Below, in pieces: positions 1 through 4,284 of a stretch of 9,203 nt of DNA. The number at the start of each line of letters is the position of its first letter. The stretch's first letter is position 1. The translations under genes were made by a program, and so were the position numbers. The notes below the pieces were generated by a model. The model saw only the letters and a list, made by a program, of their open reading frames with translations. It ran no database searches and was not told where the DNA came from. The DNA is from DASPXY01 sp038227745. GTDB lineage: Bacteria; Planctomycetota; Planctomycetia; Gemmatales; Gemmataceae. The DNA is taken from the NCBI GenBank assembly GCA_038227745.1, contig JBBRPS010000404.1, forward strand, positions 1 through 9,203, read 5' to 3'.

Positions 1-453
1 GCAGCCGGCCTGTTTGGCGGCGGCCTCGGCCCTGTCCTGGCGCGACTCGTGCAGCAGCAGCCAGGACACCACCACGGCGACGGCGTCGATGCCCTCGAAG
101 CGCTCGCGGCCGGTGATCGTGCGGACGGTCTCGCGGCAGAACGTCTCGAAAGGCTTGTTGCGGCCATCGTCCTGCACCACCCAGCGGTGCAACGGCGCCC
201 ACAGGGCCGCGCTACCGGCGTGGGGCACCGCGATCTTGCGGTCCGGCGGCGGGGCGGCGGCCGGCGCGGTGACGAGGAGGCGGACACCCAGGAGCAGGGC
301 ACCGATGTCCAGCGCAAGGGCCAGGTACAGCAGGCCGCGGAAGCCGCGCCCCCGCGGTCGCGGTGGCAGCTGCGGCGCCGGGGGGGGCGCCGAGCGGTCG
401 GATAAGCGTGTGGTGGGAGGAGCGGGAACCTGTTCGGCGGTCTGGATCGACAT
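1..453 (-). CDS. ccsA: CcsA-type cytochrome c biogenesis protein, N-terminal part (cut by window edge)
   Basis: The reading frame runs from ATG at 453-451 to the left edge with no stop, giving the first 151 residues. Residues 1-38 are Pro/Arg-rich and probably cytoplasmic; residues 39-62 form one membrane segment. Then comes a block with PLHRWVVQDDGRNKPFETF (about 88-106) and ITGRERFEG (113-121). A GR-x-KP-(F/L)-(D/E)TF block of this kind is what I recall from the extracytoplasmic extension preceding the CcsA/CcmC haem-handling core (PF01578) in planctomycetes; the core itself, with its WWD motif, would lie outside the window. CcsA partners ResB in system II cytochrome c maturation, presenting haem for attachment to apocytochromes. 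It follows resB by 67 nt in the same direction, so the two are probably one operon. A GAGG lies 8 nt before the ATG, and an in-frame stop occurs near 512, so the start is well bounded. The family name depends mostly on context and on this extension. Confidence 0.72.
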   Translation of the reverse strand, partial: MSIQTAEQVPAPPTTRLSDRSAPPPAPQLPPRPRGRGFRGLLYLALALDIGALLLGVRLLVTAPAAAPPPDRKIAVPHAGSAALWAPLHRWVVQDDGRNKPFETFCRETVRTITGRERFEGIDAVAVVVSWLLLHESRQDRAEAAAKQAGC

Positions 454-487
454 TCGCGTGGCCTCGTGAGGAGGGAGTGTCGGAATA

Positions 488-532
488 GAACACGGATGAC
501 ACGGATCCGTTCAATCCGTGTCATCCGTGTTC
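488..532. repeat. Perfect 19-bp inverted repeat (REP-like) between resB and ccsA
   Basis: The arms are 488-506 and 514-532, exactly complementary over 19 bp around a 7-nt loop (ccgttca). Each arm also contains CACGGAT twice, 2 nt apart. I recall very similar ATCCGTGTCATCCGTG strings as dispersed intergenic repeats in unrelated GC-rich genomes, so a REP-type element is likely. There is no T-run after the stem on the minus strand, so it does not look like a classical terminator. The right arm includes the resB stop codon (521-523). Confidence 0.85.
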
Positions 533-2725
533 CATTGCGGGCGTGGGGCGGCGGAAGAAGTACGCCCGCATGAAGAACATGGCCGCGATGCCCAACACGA
601 CCAGCGACGAGCCGAGGTACTTCAGCCACAGCCCCGGATCGTGCGCCACCGTGAGTCCCGACAGGCTGACCAGTTTGCCGTCGCCGTCCAGCACGGCCTG
701 GTGCGTGCGCGGATCGGTCATCGGCTCGTAGTTCGACTGGTAGACGGCGTACGGCCCGTGGCGCAGCGGCTGGTTCATCGAGATGGTGTGCTCGGTGGCC
801 GCCCCGTCGCCCGACCGGCCCTGTGACAGCACCACGTCACTCTGGAAGCCGGCGGGGCGGTTACTGTTCGGGTCGGTCGTCTTTCGCGCCCGCTTGAGCG
901 TCAGCTCGAAGTCCACGGGCCGCACCTCGGACTGGTAGCGGACGACGAACGCCTCGGCGCCGACGTCCACCCAGGCCGGCGTGCCGGTCTGGCGCACCCA
1001 GAACTCGGCACTCTTACCGCTCGCGCTGAGGCGCCCACGGACCGTCGGCCGCAAGCGCGGCGGCGGTTCCGCGCCCGGCCGCAGGCTGCGGACGGCGAAG
1101 CTGTCCTCCTGCACGGCATGCGGCAGGTACTCCGTCACCTGAAAACTCAGGTCCATCGGCTTCCACGGCAGGGGGTAGAGGCGGTCGCGGTCGCGCGGGT
1201 CGATCTCACGCCCCTTCTGGCGCAGCCCGTCCTTGCCGTAGACGCGGTAGTAGACCTTGCTGTCCGGCGCCCCCAGGAATTGCACGGCGCCCATGAGTTG
1301 GCCCGACCCCCAGCGGAAGTCAGGGAAGTGATACCACAGCGCGACGCGGCCCGCCTCAGGGCCGCGCCCCTCGGCGAGGTGCGGCAGCCGGGCCAGGGCG
1401 CTGAACTCGGTCTTGCCGTACGGCCCCGACAGCTCGAAACGCACCGCGGGCTGCGCCGGCTCAGGCCGGTCCTTCTCGAAGAAGTTCGGCCGGTACTCCA
1501 GCAGTGTCACCTGCCGCGCGCCGGGCAGTGGCGCCGGCTTGCCGACGCGATCCTTGTGGACGGGGACGCGGTACTTCTCGCCATCGACGAGCAGGACGAT
1601 CTGCCCTTCCGGCCCCATATCGGCCGGGGCGGGCGGGTCGAGGAACTCCGGCAGCATGGCCGCGTCGTTGAGGACCAGCGTCTCCAGGGCCATGGGCGAC
1701 GATTCGGCGCGGTCGGGCGTCGGCAGGCTCACCCAGCGCTCCATCGGCCGGCCCAGCATCGGCGACGTCAGGCGCAGCCGCAGCACCGGGTAGCCCTTGC
1801 CGCCGGCGGCGCGCTTGAAGGGCCAGTGCTCGGTGTGCGGGTAGTAGTTCAGGACGGTCAGAGAACCGTTCTCGCCGAGCGGCCGCTCGAAGGCCGGCGC
1901 CGGGACGGCCAGGCGGTGCAGCAGCGACAGGTGCCAGGGCAGGTCGGAGGTGGCGTGATCGTCGTCGTACCAGGCGAAAGGACCGGGCTGCAGTGGCAGC
2001 GCCCACTGGCCCTTGAGGTACTCCTGCGCGTCGGCGCCCGGCTCGGCGCCGCGGTCGATGGCGGTCAGGAGGGCCTGGAAGCGCGGGGCCTTCTCGTCGG
2101 CGGGCGGGCGGAGGTGGTAGACCTGGAGGCGCTGAAGGTCTCCAAAGCCGATCGTGTGACTCCTGTTCGTCAAGCCGAGGCGGCGGTGGACGGCCGGGTC
2201 GGGGGTGTCGATGAGGATCATCTGGCCGTCGGTGCCGTCCAGGGCGGTGAGCAGTCCGCCGCCGAGCAGGACCAGCAGGCCGCAGTGCGTGATGAGGAAG
2301 CCGGCCTGGTGCCTCTTCCAGGGGAATTTTTTCAGGGCGGCGCAGAGGACGTTGACCGCGAGGAGGCCGAGCAGCAGGGTGAACCACCAGGTGCGGTAGA
2401 CGAGGTCCTGCGCGATGCGGGCGCTGTAGGCCGACTCGAGCAGGGTGGCCAGCGCGAGGCAGGCGGCGAAGAGACTGAGCAGGGTGATGGCGAGCTGCAG
2501 CGAGGCGCAGGCGCGGCAGAGGCGGCGTAGCGGCCGGCTTGCCGTGGTCTGGGGGAAGCGCTCCGGCGTCGCATCGACGGAGACCGGCGAGACGACCACC
2601 TGCACGCGCGCGGCAAAGTCCGTCACGGCGCCGGCGGGCGGCTCGGCGACGGCCGTGGTGCCCTGCGCGGGCAGGGCGTCGTCGGGGGCGGCGGAGTGGG
2701 GCGGTCGGGGCTTCTTTCGTGCCAT
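521..2725 (-). CDS. resB: ResB/Ccs1-type cytochrome c biogenesis protein
   Basis: This 734-residue membrane protein is the ResB (Ccs1) half of system II cytochrome c maturation, which works with CcsA to deliver reduced haem to apocytochrome c outside the membrane. A charged, Pro-rich N-terminus (1-70) is followed by three membrane segments (about 75-97, 109-130, 138-160) carrying YRTWWFTLLLGLLAVNVLC and the His-containing HQAGFLITHCGLL. A very large extracytoplasmic domain (about 165-690) follows, then TVAHDPGLWLKYLGSSLVVLG (692-712), which runs into the last membrane segment. That ending and the WWF helix are typical of PF05140. ResB proteins are often nearer 450-550 residues, so the soluble domain is enlarged. 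The frame stays open to an ATG at 2833, but that ATG lies between the -35 and -10 of the promoter and would add an unlikely leader, so I chose the ATG at 2725 despite its weak ribosome site. The last three codons and the stop lie in a repeat arm. Confidence 0.88.
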   Translation of the reverse strand: MARKKPRPPHSAAPDDALPAQGTTAVAEPPAGAVTDFAARVQVVVSPVSVDATPERFPQTTASRPLRRLCRACASLQLAITLLSLFAACLALATLLESAYSARIAQDLVYRTWWFTLLLGLLAVNVLCAALKKFPWKRHQAGFLITHCGLLVLLGGGLLTALDGTDGQMILIDTPDPAVHRRLGLTNRSHTIGFGDLQRLQVYHLRPPADEKAPRFQALLTAIDRGAEPGADAQEYLKGQWALPLQPGPFAWYDDDHATSDLPWHLSLLHRLAVPAPAFERPLGENGSLTVLNYYPHTEHWPFKRAAGGKGYPVLRLRLTSPMLGRPMERWVSLPTPDRAESSPMALETLVLNDAAMLPEFLDPPAPADMGPEGQIVLLVDGEKYRVPVHKDRVGKPAPLPGARQVTLLEYRPNFFEKDRPEPAQPAVRFELSGPYGKTEFSALARLPHLAEGRGPEAGRVALWYHFPDFRWGSGQLMGAVQFLGAPDSKVYYRVYGKDGLRQKGREIDPRDRDRLYPLPWKPMDLSFQVTEYLPHAVQEDSFAVRSLRPGAEPPPRLRPTVRGRLSASGKSAEFWVRQTGTPAWVDVGAEAFVVRYQSEVRPVDFELTLKRARKTTDPNSNRPAGFQSDVVLSQGRSGDGAATEHTISMNQPLRHGPYAVYQSNYEPMTDPRTHQAVLDGDGKLVSLSGLTVAHDPGLWLKYLGSSLVVLGIAAMFFMRAYFFRRPTPAMEHG

Positions 2726-2818
2726 GGAATGTCTGCTCGGGAACGAGAGATCCGTGCGGAAGTAAAAGCGGGTCGTGGGGGGGAGGCGCGGCGAAGGTGT
2801 GGCTTCAACAAGAGGGGA

Positions 2819-2846
2819 AGTATAACCGGACATGGGAGGCGGTCAA
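2819..2846 (-). promoter_or_regulatory. Sigma-70-like promoter for resB-ccsA
   Basis: On the minus strand, TTGACC (2846-2841) is separated by 16 nt from TATACT (2824-2819). Both boxes match the housekeeping consensus at 5 of 6 positions. Transcription would begin near 2812, leaving a leader of about 87 nt before the resB ATG at 2725. Confidence 0.6.
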
Positions 2847-2985
2847 GGCCATGTCGGCCGCCGGCGCGAGGACGCCGTACCATCAACCGCCGTGAGGGCC
2901 AGTCGTCATGAGTTTCATCGTCTCCGAGGACTGTCTGAAGCTCGGCTTGCCTCGCCCGATTCCGCCCACCGCCGGCCCGTTGGCG

Positions 2986-3002
2986 TTGGCATGTGGATTG
3001 CA
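2986..3002 (+). promoter_or_regulatory. Sigma-54 (-24/-12) promoter
   Basis: The sequence TTGGCAT-GTGGA-TTGCA matches the sigma-54 pattern (YTGGCAC, five bases, TTGCW) with one substitution. The invariant GG (2988-2989) and GC (3000-3001) are exactly 10 nt apart. The start point would be near 3013, giving a 5' leader of about 50 nt that ends in a strong ribosome site. I could not identify an enhancer site for the required AAA+ activator. Confidence 0.7.
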
Positions 3003-3062
3003 CTCTTCTTCGGGTGTGGTGGGTTCCCGATAGAACGTCGCCCTTCACGAAGGAGAAGAACC

Positions 3063-3224
3063 ATGGCCGACACGAAAGACAAGGTCAAGGACGCCATTGA
3101 TACGACCGCGGAAAAGGCGAAGGAAGCGACCGACAAGGCCAGCGACAAGGTGAAGGACGCTGCGCAGAATGTCGGCGACAAGGTCAAGCAGGCCGGTGAG
3201 AAGATCAAGGACCAGGGCAAGTAA
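3063..3224 (+). CDS. Small LEA/CsbD-like stress protein of 11-residue repeats
   Basis: This 53-residue protein is almost entirely Lys, Asp, Glu, Ala, Val, Thr, Gln and Gly. After MADTK it consists of four 11-residue units beginning at residues 6, 17, 28 and 39: DKVKDAIDTTA, EKAKEATDKAS, DKVKDAAQNVG and DKVKQAGEKIK, with the tail DQGK. An 11-residue period with acidic-Lys-aliphatic-Lys at the front is the hallmark of group 3 LEA proteins, which are disordered in water and fold into amphipathic helices on drying or at membranes; bacterial CsbD-type general-stress proteins have similar composition. It has no Cys, Trp, Tyr or Phe, no signal peptide and no membrane segment, so it should be cytoplasmic. 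AAGGAG (3050-3055) lies 7 nt before the ATG. A sigma-54 promoter lies upstream and hairpins follow the stop, so it is probably a single-gene transcript. A role in stress or desiccation is inferred from composition only. Confidence 0.82.
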   Translation: MADTKDKVKDAIDTTAEKAKEATDKASDKVKDAAQNVGDKVKQAGEKIKDQGK

Positions 3225-3246
3225 CCGCCGCCCGGGGAGAAGAGGC

Positions 3247-3276
3247 GTTCCCCTCGGTGCGCAAGCCGGGGGGAAC
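3247..3276. terminator. First of two tandem hairpins after the small stress gene
   Basis: Arms 3247-3257 and 3266-3276 pair over 11 positions with one G-U wobble, around an 8-nt loop. The hairpin lies 22 nt after the stop of the small gene and directly abuts the next, stronger hairpin. It has no T-run of its own, so it may be an RNA-stabilising or accessory structure. Confidence 0.45.
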
Positions 3277-3322
3277 ACAGAGGGGGAGGGCCGATCCTTG
3301 ATCGGCCCTCCCCCTCTGTCTT
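3277..3322. terminator. Strong 19-bp hairpin between convergent genes
   Basis: Arms 3277-3295 and 3301-3319 are perfectly complementary over 19 bp with a 5-nt loop (ccttg), followed on the plus strand by CTTT. It lies between the stop of the plus-strand gene (3224) and that of the minus-strand gene (3342), so it can serve as a bidirectional terminator. The T-run is short in the plus direction and absent in the minus direction. Confidence 0.7.
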
Positions 3323-3341
3323 TGTGGGAAGAAAGGTTCCT

Positions 3342-3956
3342 CTACAGGGGCGGTTTCTTGCCCTCGCCGTTGAGCTTCGGCAGTCCCGGCAGGGCCGCCC
3401 GCTCGCACAGGGTGATGAGGCCACGCACCGCGATCAGCTCGGTGTTGATCGTGTTGACGCTGGCGAAGATGGCGAACCGGTCGTCCGCCCGCCGCTCGCC
3501 GATCAGCAGGAACACGTCCCCGCTGCCGACCTTGCGGCCCTCGGCGTCGTAGAAGAACACACAGAAGACCTCTTTCTTGTATGCCTCGTCGAGGGCCTCG
3601 CGGACCTTCGTCTCGGCGAGGCCCACGGGGCCGGCGAAGGTCTTTTTCGTGACCAGCCGCCACGAGATGCGCCGGTCGCCGGGGTCGAAGCTGTTGCCCT
3701 CGACGTCGAACACCTCCTGCAGCCGCGTGTAGGTGGCCGGCTCCCACACGACCGGCGGGGCGGGCAGGTTGCCGGCTGGGTCGCACGGCCAGCGCGCGAA
3801 CTGCGGCCCCCAGACAGGGCCGTCCGGGAAGGGCGGCAGGGCGCAGCCGCGGTAGGGAAAGGCCTGGGCGGGGTTCACGAACAGGCCGCCGCCGCCGGCG
3901 AGGAGGAAGGCCGACGCCAGCAGCGCCGCCGCGATCGATCGCTTCGCGAGGTACAT
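3342..3956 (-). CDS. Exported protein of unknown function, 204 residues
   Basis: I do not recognise a family. Residues 1-32 form a clear signal peptide: MYLAKR, a hydrophobic core (about 8-26) and an AQA end at 30-32, so the mature protein should begin at FPYRG and be exported. A Pro-rich stretch with two Cys (38 and 58) follows. A compact alpha/beta-looking region covers about 75-190: an amphipathic helix near 114-128 (AETKVREALDEAYKKE), a strand FCVFFYDAEGRKVG (131-144), a strand DVFLLIGERR (147-156), and the helix-like end NTELIAVRGLITLCERA. The tail is Pro/Lys-rich. The frame is open 26 codons further upstream, but the ATG at 3956 precedes the signal peptide directly and has GGAG 10 nt before it. 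The gene lies downstream of the 892-residue gene in the same direction, separated by 328 nt that include a repeat element and a possible promoter, so co-transcription is doubtful. Confidence 0.7.
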   Translation of the reverse strand: MYLAKRSIAAALLASAFLLAGGGGLFVNPAQAFPYRGCALPPFPDGPVWGPQFARWPCDPAGNLPAPPVVWEPATYTRLQEVFDVEGNSFDPGDRRISWRLVTKKTFAGPVGLAETKVREALDEAYKKEVFCVFFYDAEGRKVGSGDVFLLIGERRADDRFAIFASVNTINTELIAVRGLITLCERAALPGLPKLNGEGKKPPL

Positions 3957-4041
3957 CGTTTCGGGACTCCGTCGAGGAAACGGAAGCGTCCGGCGGGGAC
4001 CGTCCCGGCAAGAACTGCCCGACCTGTCGCGCACAAGGCCC

Positions 4042-4158
4042 TAGTGGATCGACAGGCTCGACCTGTAGGGTGGGCACTGCCCACCGTGTAGTGACTGCCC
4101 ACCGTGTAGTGACCGGTGGGCAGTGCCCACCCTACAAGTCAAGCGTGTCGGGATACCA
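4042..4158. repeat. REP/MITE-like inverted-repeat element
   Basis: The inner arms 4064-4086 and 4114-4136 are perfectly complementary over 23 bp. Similarity continues outward with scattered mismatches to about 4042 and 4158 (38 of 45 positions). Each arm carries GGTGGGCACTGCCCACC, itself a hairpin of two 8-nt arms around one base. The arm sequence recurs at 9151-9195 with 41 of 45 identical bases, so this is a dispersed element. It lies in the gap between two minus-strand genes for exported proteins and encodes nothing. I recall TAGGGTGGGCA-type palindromes as common intergenic repeats in several bacterial phyla. Confidence 0.85.
4076..4111 (+). repeat. Two tandem 18-bp copies in the centre of the REP-like element
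   Basis: The 18-mer actgcccaccgtgtagtg occurs at 4076-4093 and again, identical, at 4094-4111. The first copy begins inside the left arm, so the centre of the element appears to have grown by duplicating part of an arm plus the loop. Confidence 0.8.
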
Positions 4159-4198
4159 GGGGGGAACCCGCCGGAGGAAGAAAGGCACAAGTTCCGGA

Positions 4199-4228
4199 CA
4201 ATCCTTGCCGCGCCGGTGCGGCTGTCAA
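4199..4228 (-). promoter_or_regulatory. Possible sigma-70-like promoter for the 204-residue gene
   Basis: A perfect TTGACA lies on the minus strand at 4228-4223, between the end of the large gene and the REP-like element. The matching -10 is poor: AAGGAT or AGGATT at 16-17 nt spacing, no better than 3 of 6. If used, the transcript would carry the whole REP-like hairpin in a leader of about 240 nt. Confidence 0.28.
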
Positions 4229-4239
4229 GGGATCATGGC

Positions 4240-4266
4240 GGCGGCGGGACCGGATCCCGCGCCGCC
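4240..4266. terminator. GC-rich hairpin after the 892-residue gene
   Basis: The arm ggcggcggga (4240-4249) pairs with tcccgcgccgcc (4255-4266) around a 5-nt loop, with a 2-nt bulge. It begins 19 nt past the stop codon of the large minus-strand gene. No T-run follows, so termination here would be inefficient or factor-assisted. Confidence 0.4.
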
Positions 4267-4284
4267 CCCGCCGCACCAACGCTC

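Noticed and set aside
212..514. A 100-codon minus-strand frame starting inside the 488-532 hairpin.
   Set aside because: Its product is an Arg/Pro/Ala-rich frame-shifted shadow; the correct frame, open to the window edge from 453, gives a membrane segment and a conserved-looking block.
1118..2530. A long 470-codon open frame on the plus strand opposite resB.
   Set aside because: Its composition (Arg, Gly, Val, Gln-rich, without hydrophobic patterning) is that of an antisense shadow in GC-rich DNA, and the minus-strand ResB motifs and membrane segments are clear.
2832..3224. A longer 130-residue version of the small stress protein.
   Set aside because: The extra 77 residues would span the sigma-54 promoter and are Arg/Pro-rich; the ATG at 3063 has an AAGGAG 7 nt upstream.
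3324..4091. A 255-codon plus-strand open frame opposite the 204-residue gene.
   Set aside because: The minus strand has a clean signal peptide and ribosome site; the plus frame lacks both and runs through the REP-like element.
4042..4158. The repeated, palindromic units as a CRISPR array.
   Set aside because: Only two 18-bp tandem copies without spacers, inside an inverted-repeat element; no regular repeat-spacer pattern and no cas genes.
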